Below are positions 34,090-45,972 of a stretch of DNA of 64,000 nt, piece after piece. The position numbers and the translations under genes were made by a program. Position 1 is the stretch's first letter. Each line of letters begins with the position of its first letter. The stretch is taken from assembly GCA_022376925.1 (NCBI GenBank), contig JAIOJX010000004.1:129047123-129111122 (forward strand), given 5' to 3'. Source of the DNA: Tragulus kanchil. Lineage: Eukaryota > Chordata > Mammalia > Artiodactyla > Tragulidae. Under the pieces are notes generated by a model. That model ran no database searches and was not told the DNA's origin. It saw only the letters and a program-made list of their open reading frames with translations.

Positions 34090-34278
34090 CACAAATGGTA
34101 AAGAATCTGCCTGCAATGTAGGAGACCTGGGTTAGATCCCTTGGTTGTGAAGATCCCCTAGAAAAGGGAAAAGCAACTTAGACCAATATTCTTGTCTGGA
34201 GAATTCCATGGATGGAGGAGTCTGGAGGGCTACAGTCCAGGGGCTGCAACGTGTCAGACATGACTGAGCAACTAACAC
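34090..34278 (+). mobile_element. Bov-tA SINE, head truncated
   Basis: 'atggtaaagaatctgcctgc', 'gagacctgggttagatccct', 'ccaatattcttgtctggaga', 'gactgagcaactaacac'. The first dozen bases of the usual head are missing. Confidence 0.9.
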
Positions 34279-34620
34279 TTTCCCTTTTATATCACTTCCC
34301 AGGAACATCTACAGCTTTCTCTGTGCCCTTGGATAAGTCCCTCCTTGCCTCTGAGTGCCATGTCTCATTTATACTAATACACAGACAAGGCTGGACTTGC
34401 GGGGGAACCTCTTTAGTTCATCACAATCAATTGTGTTCTAGAATTCAGTTCATGGAATTACCTGGATGCTCCCCTAGTGGCCATGTTTTGCCTTAGTGCA
34501 TTAGTTCTTTCTGATATCACTCTTCCCAAGACTCCTGAAGGAAGTGAATTCTGATTTTTTTTAAATGCCGTGTCCAAAATGCCATGAGAACCTCCTCAAG
34601 TGCAGGCTAAGGGTGGTTCA
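34279..34620. other. No element recognised
   Basis: Unduplicated intergenic DNA between two SINEs. The open frame here begins inside the Bov-tA and is not a gene. Confidence 0.5.
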
Positions 34621-34634
34621 AAAAGAACAGCTGG

Positions 34635-34962
34635 GGCTTCCCCTGGTGGTCCAGTGGGTAAGGACATCGCTTTGCAGGGCAAGGGGCGCCAGTTCGATCC
34701 CTGGCCTGGGGATATCCCATGTGCCGCGGAGTGGCTGGACCGATGTGTCCAACTACCGAGCCGGAGCTCTGGAGCGTATGCGCGCAGAGCAAGTGCTCTG
34801 CAATGACAGATGCCACCCAATGGGAGGCCCACACAGGCCAAAGAACAAAGATGGATGAAAATAGAGAAATGAAAGACCAATAGAAGTGGCCTGCCTGCTC
34901 CCCTCCCTCCCCAACCCGACCCCTGCCCAAAATAAATAAATAAATAAATCTTTTAAAAAAAA
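34635..34962 (+). mobile_element. CHR-related SINE, long-tail type
   Basis: Well preserved, with the same A and B boxes, 'gagccggagctctggagcg', 'ccaatagaagtggcctgcct', the C-rich segment and an AAAT/poly-A tail. Target duplication 'aaaagaacagctgg' (34621-34634) against 'aaaagaacaggtgg' (34963-34976). Duplication D11 starts at its right target duplication. Confidence 0.9.
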
Positions 34963-34996
34963 AAAAGAACAGGTGGTTAAAGCCTATTGTCTGTTC

Positions 34997-35250
34997 ATTT
35001 AAGTTAATTTACTGGAGTATAGTTGCTTTACAATGTTGTGCTAGTTTCTGTTGGACAGCATAGTGAATCAGTTATGCCTATACATATACCCACCTCTTTT
35101 TTGGATTGCCTTCCCATTTAGGTTACCATGGCACACTGAGTAGGGTTCTCTGTGCTAAAAGTAGCTTCTCAGTTACTTTATATATAGTATCAATAATGTA
35201 TATATGTCAATCCAATCTCCTAATTCATCCTTCCACCAGCCCTTTCTCCA
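34997..35250 (-). mobile_element. Ruminant L1 3' UTR fragment
   Basis: On the minus strand this is the end of a ruminant-type L1: 'aattaacttaaatg' precedes it, then 'actggagtatagttgcttta', 'ccttcccatttaggttacca' and 'atatgtcaatccaatctcct' in the reverse order seen in ruminant L1 3' UTRs. Confidence 0.8.
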
Positions 35251-36075
35251 CTTGGGGTCTGTTCACATGTTCTCTATATCTGTCGTTACTCAACGTTTTC
35301 CTATGTCTGCCAATGTACCTTCTAAACACTGTCCATGCAGAATGACCCAGAGCTGAAGGTTAGACTTTTCCCCTCAGGGTACATCAGGTAATATCTAGAG
35401 ATACTTTGGTCACAGCCTTGTGGGAGGAAGGCAAATGCTCTTGACATCTAGTGGGTAGAAGCCAGAGATGGCTCTAAACATCCCACAGTGTATAGGACAG
35501 CTACCACCAAGCATTATCCGGCCCTAAATGTCAAGAGTATCAAGGCTGAGATGCCCGAGCCAGAGCCAGAATGAGTGGGGTGTTGCAACCAGCTTTCCCA
35601 GCTCCTTAGAGTCAATTGTGTGCACCTCTTTCCCATTCCACACTTGTAAGGTCACTCTGATGGCTACAAACTGACCATTGTGGGAGTATGTACACCCTAG
35701 ACATCAGTACACCTACAAAATCAAGGCAGCTTTATTTCTGGGAGCTAGCTGTTAAACACTTACCAACACACTACTCAGAGTCAACCCTTAAAATAACTGA
35801 TTCAAAACTCAAAAGTGATTTAGGCAAGAAGGCTAGATTGTAGGGGAAAATAGAGATGATTTTACTGGTGTGCAAGGAGTCGATGGTGTAGCAGCATCAT
35901 GACAACCATGACAAAGACAAAAGCAACAGTATGAATTACATTGTGGGCACCTCCTTGAAGACTCTCCTGTCCAGTTGCTCTGTCTGCTTACTCATACCTA
36001 CTCTGCCTCCTTCCAATAGGCTTATTTATCAAATTCCTCAGAGGAAAAATTTGATGAAAGGATAATCATTCAATA
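35251..36075. other. No element recognised (inside D11)
   Basis: Intergenic DNA of the D11 unit, repeated at 36360-37183. No gene or repeat family could be supported. Confidence 0.5.
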
Positions 36076-36105
36076 GAACAGGTGGTTAAAGCCTATTGTC
36101 TGTTC

Positions 36106-36359
36106 ATTTAAGTTAATTTACTGGAGTATAGTTGCTTTACAATGTTGTGCTAGTTTCTGTTGGACAGCATAGTGAATCAGTTATGCCTATACATATACCC
36201 ACCTCTTTTTTGGATTGCCTTCCCATTTAGGTTACCATGGCACACTGAGTAGGGTTCTCTGTGCTAAAAGTAGCTTCTCAGTTACTTTATATATAGTATC
36301 AATAATGTATATATGTCAATCCAATCTCCTAATTCATCCTTCCACCAGCCCTTTCTCCA
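36106..36359 (-). mobile_element. Ruminant L1 3' UTR fragment (D11 copy)
   Basis: Second copy of the element at 34997, identical by eye. Confidence 0.8.
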
Positions 36360-37290
36360 CTTGGGGTCTGTTCACATGTTCTCTATATCTGTCGTTACTC
36401 AACGTTTTCCTATGTCTGCCAATGTACCTTCTAAACACTGTCCATGCAGAATGACCCAGAGCTGAAGGTTAGACTTTTCCCCTCAGGGTACATCAGGTAA
36501 TATCTAGAGATACTTTGGTCACAGCCTTGTGGGAGGAAGGCAAATGCTCTTGACATCTAGTGGGTAGAAGCCAGAGATGGCTCTAAACATCCCACAGTGT
36601 ATAGGACAGCTACCACCAAGCATTATCCGGCCCTAAATGTCAAGAGTATCAAGGCTGAGATGCCCGAGCCAGAGCCAGAATGAGTGGGGTGTTGCAACCA
36701 GCTTTCCCAGCTCCTTAGAGTCAATTGTGTGCACCTCTTTCCCATTCCACACTTGTAAGGTCACTCTGATGGCTACAAACTGACCATTGTGGGAGTATGT
36801 ACACCCTAGACATCAGTACACCTACAAAATCAAGGCAGCTTTATTTCTGGGAGCTAGCTGTTAAACACTTACCAACACACTACTCAGAGTCAACCCTTAA
36901 AATAACTGATTCAAAACTCAAAAGTGATTTAGGCAAGAAGGCTAGATTGTAGGGAAACTAGAGATGATTTTACTGGTGTGCAAGGAGTCGATGGTGTAGC
37001 AGCATCATGACAACCATGACAAAGACAAAAGCAACAGTATGAATTACATTGTGGGCACCTCCTTGAAGACTCTCCTGTCCAGTTGCTCTGTCTGCTTACT
37101 CATACCTACTCTGCCTCCTTCCAATAGGCTTATTTATCAAATTCCTCAGAGGAAAAATTTGATGAAAGGATAATCATTCAATATATTTAATTTTGAAAAC
37201 TGGACACACAAAAATAAGGTCAACGCAGCAGGTTGCAAAGCCTGAGGGGCAAAGCTGAGAGGCAGACTTTCAGCACCTGGCCTGGCAACC

Positions 37291-37510
37291 TGTGTGTGCT
37301 TGTTCAGTTGCTTCAGCTGTGTCCAATTCTTTGCATCTCCATGGACTACAGCCCGCCAGACTCCTTTGTCTATGGGATTCTCCAGGCAAGAATACTGGAG
37401 TGGGTTGCCATGCCTTGCTCTAGGGAGTCTTCCTAACCCAGGGATCAAATATGCGTCTCTTATGTCTTCTGCATTGACAGGCGGTTTCTTGACCACAAGC
37501 ACCATCACCT
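37291..37510 (-). mobile_element. Bov-A SINE
   Basis: Reverse-strand Bov-A: 'tgtgtgcttgttcagttgct', 'aagaatactggagtgggttg', 'cccagggatcaaatatgcgt'. Its 3' third is more diverged. It underlies a 182-codon minus-strand open frame, which is therefore not a gene. Confidence 0.9.
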
Positions 37511-38383
37511 GAGATACGCCCTTACTGGAAGACCACGGGTCCCAGAAGTCAGCAGAGCTGGACTCATTAGATTCCCTCCTGCCTAATTTCATTAGATTCA
37601 CTCCTGCCTTCCAGGGCTTCACACAGATGACGAATATTCTACAGAAACTCAAGCCCCAATGAAGGCAAATCCTTTCCCCGAGTTTGCTCTTCATTACTGT
37701 CTTGATATTTGCCTCTGGTTGCTATAACAAAATCTGGCCTTGGAATTTTTCTGGGAACAAATAGGAAATAGTTGTGGGGGGGATAGTTCAAGACCCTACG
37801 CACATTTAGGTTTGGTTATAAACACTCATTGTAAAAGAAAGCATTGACTCATTAAACCCAAAACAAAACCAAAAAATATTGTTTCAATCCCCAAAACTCT
37901 TACTGTGTTCCAGAGGTGACCCACTAGAAAGCTATTTGTTCTCATAGACAAGGTCACCAGCAAAATGAACTAACAGGGTGGAGTGCTGACCAGTTGGGGT
38001 ACTGGTCATTCTGTGCCAAGATTTCTTGTGTGTTTGATTGTGGGAGCTGGGGGTGCTAACCCAAGAGCAGAAATTTTCCACTCACTTAAGCTGATTGTAT
38101 TATCCAGTGATTATTTTTCAACTGAAGAGAAAACCAGGGCTGCAATCATGTAAACTCCAGCACTAAGGGTATGGAAAATATTACAAGGGCACTGGGGCCC
38201 ATGACACACCTCGAACCTAGATGTGCTGGGGTGTCTCTTTAGTTTGTTGTCTGTCTTTCTCTGAGGCCTATACGTCTGAAATTGTGTTCCTAAATCTCCA
38301 CCTTTCACCCAAACTCAAATTAGTCTCTCAGTTCGTATTCACTGCCTTGTCTTTTAGGACCAGTCTTATATGTGTGAAGAAGC
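37511..38383. other. No element or gene recognised
   Basis: Unduplicated intergenic DNA before D12. Nothing could be supported. Confidence 0.5.
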
Positions 38384-38942
38384 CGTTGCCACCCCAACAG
38401 ACCAAGCTGAATGGTGGGAAAGTCTCTTCACCCTACATGGGCCAGCCAGTGCAACTAGGGGTCCCCAGTATGGACAGCTGTTGTAAGCACAAAGGGCTAC
38501 AGGAGCTATCCTAGAGAAATAGCCTCTTGATCCTTCCAATGGCCATTTGGCTCCATGATTCCAATCTGATTTTTCCCATCCTATCCTCCTCTACTCCTGT
38601 CAAGCTCCCCAACAAAACTCCGCCCTCTTCAAACTCACACTTCACTATCTCCTACATTCAACATAGATGCCTCCAAAATAATGATAAGAATACATTACCA
38701 CATCAAGGAATTTTTATCTCTTATGGTCGTTCAAAAGAGAGAATGGATTTGTTTGGAGGGACTGTTCAAGTTACACTTGGGGAAGAGAGACAAGAGCTCA
38801 AGAGGTGTTCAAAGAACAAACAGTAGTCATTGAACTACTATTCAAAAAATAAGAAAGGAAGGAAAAAGTAGCAGGCCACAGGAGGCTAGGCATGTGTGGA
38901 AGGGGCCTAAAGAGGTAACAACTATAAGAGGAGCTCCTTACC

Positions 38943-39146
38943 TAATGCTTCTCTGGTGGCTCAGATGGCAAAGAGTCTGCTTGTAATGTGGGAGACTTGG
39001 GTGTGGTCCCTGGGTTAGGAAGATCCTCTGGAGAAGAAAATGGCAACCCACTCCAATGTTCTTGCCTGGAAAATCCCATGGACAGAGGAGCCTGGTGGGC
39101 TATAATCCATGGGATTGCAAAGAGTTGGACACGACTGAGACTAACT
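38943..39146 (+). mobile_element. Bov-tA SINE
   Basis: 'gcttctctggtggctcagat', 'gagacttgggtgtggtccct', 'ccactccaatgttcttgcct', 'gagttggacacgactgagac'. Confidence 0.9.
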
Positions 39147-39202
39147 CTTTTTCCTCGTCTAGTATTCACCACTGTCGGGCACTAGTTCCAACCTCTTGAT
39201 GT

Positions 39203-39345
39203 ATATATCAACTCATTTAACACTTACATAACCCTAGGAAGTGGTCAGTACTACTATCCTCATTTCACAGATGGGGAAACAAAGGCCCCGAGTGGCTCAA
39301 CAACTTCCCCAAGGTCACTGGCTCATGAGTGATGGGGCTAGTGAG
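39203..39345 (-). mobile_element. MIR fragment
   Basis: Reverse-strand MIR: 'actcatttaacacttacata', 'tcatttcacagatggggaaa', 'cttccccaaggtcactggct'. The D12 copy is at 40332-40474. Confidence 0.75.
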
Positions 39346-40071
39346 CCATGGTCTGTACTTTGAACCACAGAATCTGTCCTTTGAATCACTCTACTCAACT
39401 TCCTTAGGAGGTAAACCTCTGGGAGTAGCTGAGAAAGGACAGGAAAGCAGAAGAATTTTATCAAATATTAAAAGCTGTCAATGTAAGAAAAAAGGAAAAA
39501 GCCCATGTAACTCGTTGCCACCCCAACAGACCAAGCTGAATGGTGGGAAAGTCTCTTCACCCTACATGGGCCAGCCAGTGCAACTAGGGGTCCCCAGTAT
39601 GGACAGCTGTTGTAAGCACAAAGGGCTACAGGAGCTATCCTAGAGAAATAGCCTCTTGATCCTTCCAATGGCCATTTGGCTCCATGATTCCAATCTGATT
39701 TTTCCCATCCTATCCTCCTCTACTCCTGTCAAGCTCCCCAACAAAACTCCGCCCTCTTCAAACTCACACTTCACTATCTCCTACATTCAACATAGATGCC
39801 TCCAAAATAATGATAAGAATACATTACCACATCAAGGAATTTTTATCTCTTATGGTCGTTCAAAAGAGAGAATGGATTTGTTTGGAGGGACTGTTCAAGT
39901 TACACTTGGGGAAGAGAGACAAGAGCTCAAGAGGTGTTCAAAGAACAAACAGTAGTCATTGAACTACTATTCAAAAAATAAGAAAGGAAGGAAAAAGTAG
40001 CAGGCCACAGGAGGCTAGGCATGTGTGGAAGGGGCCTAAAGAGGTAACAACTATAAGAGGAGCTCCTTACC

Positions 40072-40275
40072 TAATGCTTCTCTGGTGGCTCAGATGGCAA
40101 AGAGTCTGCTTGTAATGTGGGAGACTTGGGTGTGGTCCCTGGGTTAGGAAGATCCTCTGGAGAAGAAAATGGCAACCCACTCCAATGTTCTTGCCTGGAA
40201 AATCCCATGGACAGAGGAGCCTGGTGGGCTATAATCCATGGGATTGCAAAGAGTTGGACACGACTGAGACTAACT
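40072..40275 (+). mobile_element. Bov-tA SINE (D12 copy)
   Basis: Second copy of the element at 38943, identical by eye. Confidence 0.9.
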
Positions 40276-40924
40276 CTTTTTCCTCGTCTAGTATTCACCA
40301 CTGTCGGGCACTAGTTCCAACCTCTTGATGTATATATCAACTCATTTAACACTTACATAACCCTAGGAAGTGGTCAGTACTACTATCCTCATTTCACAGA
40401 TGGGGAAACAAAGGCCCCGAGTGGCTCAACAACTTCCCCAAGGTCACTGGCTCATGAGTGATGGGGCTAGTGAGCCATGGTCTGTACTTTGAACCACAGA
40501 ATCTGTCCTTTGAATCACTCTACTCAACTTCCTTAGGAGGTAAACCTCTGGGAGTAGCTGAGAAAGGACAGGAAAGCAGAAGAATTTTATCAAATATTAA
40601 AAGCTGTCAATGTAAGACACATCATAATCTATGGACTGCTACGAAAATGCTGCCAACTGCACTATGACACACTACCAGAGTAAGACAGGGAGTGGTTTCA
40701 GAGATAGCAAGTATTCAAGCAGGAAAAGGGCACATCTTATAAATGATGAAATACAGCGCTGAAGGGGGATGATGAGCCTGTGGGCACCACGTCTGCCCTA
40801 GAAAATCCTCAGTTAAATCCTGTATTCCTCATGGATGCTTCTGTGAATATAGATGCTTGGAGGGAGGCGGGGCAGGGGAAAATTTATAGAAGTGCCATGT
40901 GTGGGTGTGAGAAAGAGAGAGAGA

Positions 40925-41030
40925 GAGTGGATATATGCCTATGTGTACAACTGATACACTTTGCTGTGCGGCATAAACTAACACATTGTAGATCAACTGC
41001 ACTTGAATAAAAAAATAATTTTAAAAGATT
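40925..41030 (+). mobile_element. L1 3' end fragment
   Basis: 'actgatacactttgctgtgc', 'aaactaacacattgtagatc' and 'aactgcacttgaataaaaaa' form a typical artiodactyl L1 3' end with a polyadenylation-like AATAAA. Confidence 0.75.
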
Positions 41031-42332
41031 AATATCACCTACTGAACACATCAGTGTGTGTCCCATCCTAGTTCTAGTATAGATGATCTCTCTTCCCCTG
41101 GGGAGAGGGGGACACAGGCCAGCAGGACCACATGCTATTCAGATCACTCTTCTATCTGACTCCCCCAGGACCCTCTGACCCAGGAAAGGCAAGCATTGCT
41201 TATGTGTGAGTTTCAGAAGTTTATCCAGAACTTTGGGTCATTATGGCTAGAGAAGTAAATGGGCTGAAGAACTGATACGGCTGAAATCTCATCTGCTTCC
41301 GAAAGTCTGGAATGAACCCATCAGATCTCAGGACAGAGGGCCAAGCTGGCTACCCGCCCCTTCTACAGACTGGAGCAGGGAATGTGGCATTCGTCAGGGG
41401 CGAGGGAGCAAGTTTGGGCCAGCTCCATCCCCCCTTCCTCCTCCGAGAACATCTGCCCTCCATCCAGCTCAGCCGACTCCTCTGTTCAAGGAGCAGAGCA
41501 TTTAAGAAAATCCTCAGAAGGCCAAATCTCTTAAAAAAAAAAAAAAGACATATGAAAGTAAGCTTTAAAAGATGCTCCAAAGATGGAACAGGGAGCAGGG
41601 CTGCTGTTAGGTTCAGAAAACAGGCTCCCCCCTCCACTTCCGACCTGACAGTCTGGGTCCTCCCCTGACCATGCCCCATTCCATGGAGACCTGCCTACTC
41701 GGAGCCTGCATCTCTTTTTCCAGACCACACCTTGGGTCTCAAAAACCACAAAAGGGCCTTCGCTAGACCAGTGCTCTTGAGGGAGAACCTCCTATAATCA
41801 CACGTGTAAGCCAAAAAGTGGCCACAGAGTGGCTGTTTGCAGAAATGGAGCTCGGGTGTACAGGCTGGGGCTTCCAGGGAAGGAAGAGAAGGGGGGCAGG
41901 CAGCAGGCCAAGGGCTGTGACCCTCGCTTCCTGAGCCACCATATTCCTGCATGGCACCCCAGAACCCCATAAATTTTAATTCCAACCTGGCCTCTGTGCA
42001 GGTATATTTGCCAAGGCAGGAGAATGGAACATATACTTTTTAACATCTGGTCAGGTTGATTTATAACTTGTAAATATTTAGATATGGTACATGAGCCCCA
42101 TTCTTACACTTCCTGGGGCCCCGCCAAAGTTGGGGGGGAGGGAGGGGAAATGGAGGAATTTTCTGAATCGAAAATGACCAAAATTGTTTTTGTGGTGTGT
42201 GGTACTTAAAACAGCATCAAGCACATAGTAAGTACTCAAGACACTTGTTGAAAGGCAAAAGAAGTAAGCAGGGGAAAGAGGAAAAGAAAACCAAAAGGCT
42301 TTGTGCTAAACCTTCCATACATTCCACACCTC
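41031..42332. other. No gene recognised; poly-A run and possible L2/MIR tail
   Basis: Unduplicated. It contains a run of about 15 A bases near 41531 and, at about 42195-42260, 'catcaagcacatagtaagta' followed by 'ctcaagacacttgttgaaa', which resembles the closing bases of an L2 or MIR. Open frames on both strands overlap each other and show no domains. Confidence 0.45.
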
Positions 42333-42548
42333 CAAGACTTCCCTGATGGCTCAGATGGTAAAGAATCTGCCTGCCGTGCAGGAGACTAGGGTTCAATCAC
42401 TGGGTCAGGAAGATCCCCTGGAGGAGGAAATGGCAACGGCAACCCTCTCCAATATTCTTGCACGGAGAATTCCATGAACAGAGGAGCCTGACGGGACACA
42501 GTCTATGGGGTCACAACGAGTCAAGCACAACTGAGTGACTAACATACC
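42333..42548 (+). mobile_element. Bov-tA SINE
   Basis: 'gacttccctgatggctcaga', 'ggtaaagaatctgcctgccg', 'ctctccaatattcttgcacg', 'caactgagtgactaacatac'. It has an extra 'cggcaa' hexamer relative to the D13 copy. 'acctcca' on both sides is a possible short target duplication. Confidence 0.9.
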
Positions 42549-42860
42549 TCCAGGAGCTGTGGCATGGAGTCAGAAATGCCAGAAGTCAAATCCTTTCCTA
42601 CCCTTCCCTCTGTGGGTCCTCGGGCAAGTCATTGGACATCTTTAAACTTCAGTTTCCTCATTTGGAAAACAGTGAAGCTGTGCCTTTCATATAGTGAAAC
42701 ATACGAAGCTACTTCTATCATCCTCCTTGTCCTCATCTTCATTTTCATTATATACTCCGCCTCTCAATCCTATTTAACTTATAGTCTGAGGACCAATTTG
42801 TTTCAAACAATTTCAGGAAGGCTACTGCTACTGAATGCTTAATACAGGGAATAAAAATTC

Positions 42861-43099
42861 TTTTTTAATTTTGGCCCCTTTTATTGGTTTTTTATTTATT
42901 CACAGGCCTCCCATTGCAGTGGCCTCTCTCATTTCAGAGCACCAGCCCTGGGCACATGTGCTCCAGAGCACTGGCTCATAATTGAACACACCAGTCCAGC
43001 CGCTCTGCAGCACGTGGGATCTTCCCGGGCCAGGGACCAAACCAGTGCCCCTTGCACTGCAAGGCAGACTGTTTACCCACTAGACCACCAGAGAAGCCC
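42861..43099 (-). mobile_element. CHR-related SINE, short and diverged
   Basis: Reverse strand: 'ggcctcccattgcagtggcc', 'gggcacatgtgctccagagc', 'agtccagccgctctgcagca', 'gggaccaaaccagtgcccct', 'ccaccagagaagccc'. The segment between 'ttggcccc' and 'cacaggcctccc' is shortened. One of the older copies. Confidence 0.8.
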
Positions 43100-43434
43100 T
43101 GGAAAGAAATATTTTATGATGTCCATTTCAACCCTACTGATAGCCTCAAATGCCTATTGACCACCCACAGTAGGTACAGCTGGTGGACCCCCCATACTGC
43201 TAGGGACACACCATTTCAACGCTCAGTAGCCTGATTTTCAGTGGCCGGCACCAGCATTTCTTTGCATAAGAGCAAAGTCACCCAGAGACCAGTTTGCCAC
43301 TTGAATGGCAGGACAGAAGTGTGGGAAAACTAATGCACAGGAAACAGCCTTTGGCCAATGTCAAATGGGAGTGGGTAGAAATACCCCAGCTCTCTCAATC
43401 CAATGGGCAAATACCCTGAACGAAAAAAAAAAAA

Positions 43435-43636
43435 CTGATGGCTCAGATGGTAAAGAATCAGCCTGCCAGTGCAGGAGACTAGGGTTCAATCACTGGGTCA
43501 GGAAAATCTCCTAGAGGAGGAAATGGCAACCCTCTCCAATATTCTTGCACGGAGAATTCCATGAACAGAGGAGCCTGACGGGACACAGTCTATGGGGTCA
43601 CAACGAGTCAAGCACAACTGAGTGACTAACATACCT
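43435..43636 (+). mobile_element. Bov-tA SINE (D13 copy)
   Basis: Second copy of the element at 42333, lacking its first bases because the duplication starts inside the SINE head. Confidence 0.85.
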
Positions 43637-43947
43637 CCAGGAGCTGTGGCATGGAGTCAGAAATGCCAGAAGTCAAATCCTTTCCTACCCTTCCCTCTGT
43701 GGGTCCTCGGGCAAGTCATTGGACATCTTTAAACTTCAGTTTCCTCATTTGGAAAACAGTGAAGCTGTGCCTTTCATATAGTGAAACATACGAAGCTACT
43801 TCTATCATCCTCCTTGTCCTCATCTTCATTTTCATTATATACTCCGCCTCTCAATCCTATTTAACTTATAGTCTGAGGACCAATTTGTTTCAAACAATTT
43901 CAGGAAGGCTACTGCTACTGAATGCTTAATACAGGGAATAAAAATTC

Positions 43948-44186
43948 TTTTTTAATTTTGGCCCCTTTTATTGGTTTTTTATTTATTCACAGGCCTCCCA
44001 TTGCAGTGGCCTCTCTCATTTCAGAGCACCAGCCCTGGGCACATGTGCTCCAGAGCACTGGCTCATAATTGAACACACCAGTCCAGCCGCTCTGCAGCAC
44101 GTGGGATCTTCCCGGGCCAGGGACCAAACCAGTGCCCCTTGCACTGCAAGGCAGACTGTTTACCCACTAGACCACCAGAGAAGCCC
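43948..44186 (-). mobile_element. CHR-related SINE, short (D13 copy)
   Basis: Second copy of the element at 42861, identical by eye. Confidence 0.8.
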
Positions 44187-44682
44187 TGGAAAGAAATATT
44201 TTATGATGTCCATTTCAACCCTACTGATAGCCTCAAATGCCTATTGACCACCCACAGTAGGTACAGCTGGTGGACCCCCCATACTGCTAGGGACACACCA
44301 TTTCAACGCTCAGTAGCCTGATTTTCAGTGGCCGGCACCAGCATTTCTTTGCATAAGAGCAAAGTCACCCAGAGACCAGTTTGCCACTTGAATGGCAGGA
44401 CAGAAGTGTGGGGAAAACTAATGCACAGGAAACAGCCTTTGGCCAATGTCAAATGGGAGTGGGTAGAAATACCCCAGCTCTCTCAATCCAAGGGCAAAAT
44501 AACCCTGCGGTGCATGTTCTCTACTGAATTCCAACAGGATCAGTTCCAGTTACCCTCGCTACTAGCTTGTTGGAAGATGACCCCTTCAGTTGTTACATAA
44601 TATGCATGGGTATGACCATGCCGGTTACCATGGCCAGCAAGTGTTCCTTTTAATTGCTAAGTGTTTGTGCCTTTTGTGTGTT

Positions 44683-44891
44683 TTAGTCCCTTAGTCATGT
44701 CCAACTCTTTCAACCCTTGGACTGTAGCCTGCCAGGCTCCCTGGTCTATGGGATTCTCCAGGCAAGAATACTGGAGTTGGTTGCCAGGCTCTCCTCCAAG
44801 AGATCTTCCTGACCCAGGGATCCAACATGCATCCCCAGCGTCCCCAGCATTACAGTCAGATTCTTTATAACTGAGGCACCTGGGACGCCCC
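44683..44891 (-). mobile_element. Bov-A SINE
   Basis: Reverse strand: 'ttttagtcccttagtcatgt', 'ctgtagcctgccaggctccc', 'aagaatactggagttggttg', 'tgacccagggatccaacatg'. The head region at the 3' side is diverged. Confidence 0.9.
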
Positions 44892-45508
44892 CAGGACTGC
44901 TTTCCTATTTGTTAAACATTTTGAAAACTACCTCTTCACATTTAACCAGTAAGTTGCTACCACAAGTGCTTCTTGAGAAATGTCAATATTCTATAAACTA
45001 GGTTCAACAGCATCTTCACTTAATAAAATAAAAAATATGTATTATTTTCCTCCTTCCTACAATGGCATTAAAATTCAATAGTTAAGTGGTAGAGAAGAGA
45101 CCATAAAAGATCATTCAGCATTTCCACTCACATACAAAAGCCAACCAATGCCATGGACTGTTTTGTTGAGGTGGTGGCTGGAAGATTTCCCATATGTTCA
45201 AGTGAGGTATCATGACCCTACACAGTGTATCAAATAGGGCATCTGCTTGCAAATACTTTTGTACTTGGCAATGACTTCAGGGATTGACAAATATGTTGTC
45301 TCCATGTTTTTATTTATTACCTCATAATCCTTTGAATGGTGACACATTCTGAGATTACAACAAATATATTAAGATCCCAATAGTAATATAATGTAACCAA
45401 AAAGATGACCCAGATCTAGAGTGAGTGAAAGCCAATGCAAACAGTAGCTAAACGGGACAGCTGTTTGCAATTAGGTTCAATTAACACATTTTAAACACAG
45501 CATTACCG
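44892..45508. other. No element recognised (inside D14)
   Basis: A/T-rich intergenic DNA of the D14 unit, repeated at 45973-46594. Nothing could be supported. Confidence 0.5.
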
Positions 45509-45763
45509 GGAAACAGCCTTTGGCCAATGTCAAATGGGAGTGGGTAGAAATACCCCAGCTCTCTCAATCCAAGGGCAAAATAACCCTGCGGTGCATGTTC
45601 TCTACTGAATTCCAACAGGATCAGTTCCAGTTACCCTCGCTACTAGCTTGTTGGAAGATGACCCCTTCAGTTGTTACATAATATGCATGGGTATGACCAT
45701 GCCGGTTACCATGGCCAGCAAGTGTTCCTTTTAATTGCTAAGTGTTTGTCCCTTTTTGTGTGT

Positions 45764-45972
45764 TTTAGTCCCTTAGTCATGTCCAACTCTTTCAACCCTT
45801 GGACTGTAGCCTGCCAGGCTCCCTGGTCTATGGGATTCTCCAGGCAAGAATACTGGAGTTGGTTGCCAGGCTCTCCTCCAAGAGATCTTCCTGACCCAGG
45901 GATCCAACATGCATCCCCAGCGTCCCCAGCATTACAGTCAGATTCTTTATAACTGAGGCACCTGGGACGCCC
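45764..45972 (-). mobile_element. Bov-A SINE (D14 copy)
   Basis: Second copy of the element at 44683, identical except at the T-run just upstream. Confidence 0.9.

Larger units (their letters stand above)
34967..37183. repeat. Tandem duplication D11 (period 1109)
   Basis: Copy A 34967-36075 and copy B 36076-37183. One clear difference: 'gtaggggaaaatagag' at about 35840 against 'gtagggaaactagag' at about 36950. There is no filler at the seam. Copy B runs on into 'atatttaattttgaaaac'. Confidence 0.95.
38384..40616. repeat. Tandem duplication D12 (period 1129)
   Basis: Copy A 38384-39512 and copy B 39513-40616. Copy A matches to 'gctgtcaatgtaaga' and then has about 25 unmatched A-rich bases. 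Copy B continues 'cacatcataatctatgg'. The unit carries a Bov-tA, a MIR fragment and a 99-codon open frame without protein features. Confidence 0.95.
42343..44507. repeat. Tandem duplication D13 (period 1087-1092)
   Basis: Copy A 42343-43434 and copy B 43435-44507. Differences are more numerous than usual at both ends: a 6-bp gain in copy A near 42436, 'gatctgcctgccgtg' against 'atcagcctgccagtg', and, near the end of A, 'ccaatgggcaaataccctg' against 'ccaagggcaaaataaccctg', then an A-run before the seam. These single-base gains and losses look like read-end errors. Confidence 0.95.

Noticed and set aside
37146..37694. Minus-strand open frame of 182 codons
   Set aside because: Includes the translated Bov-A SINE at 37291-37510.
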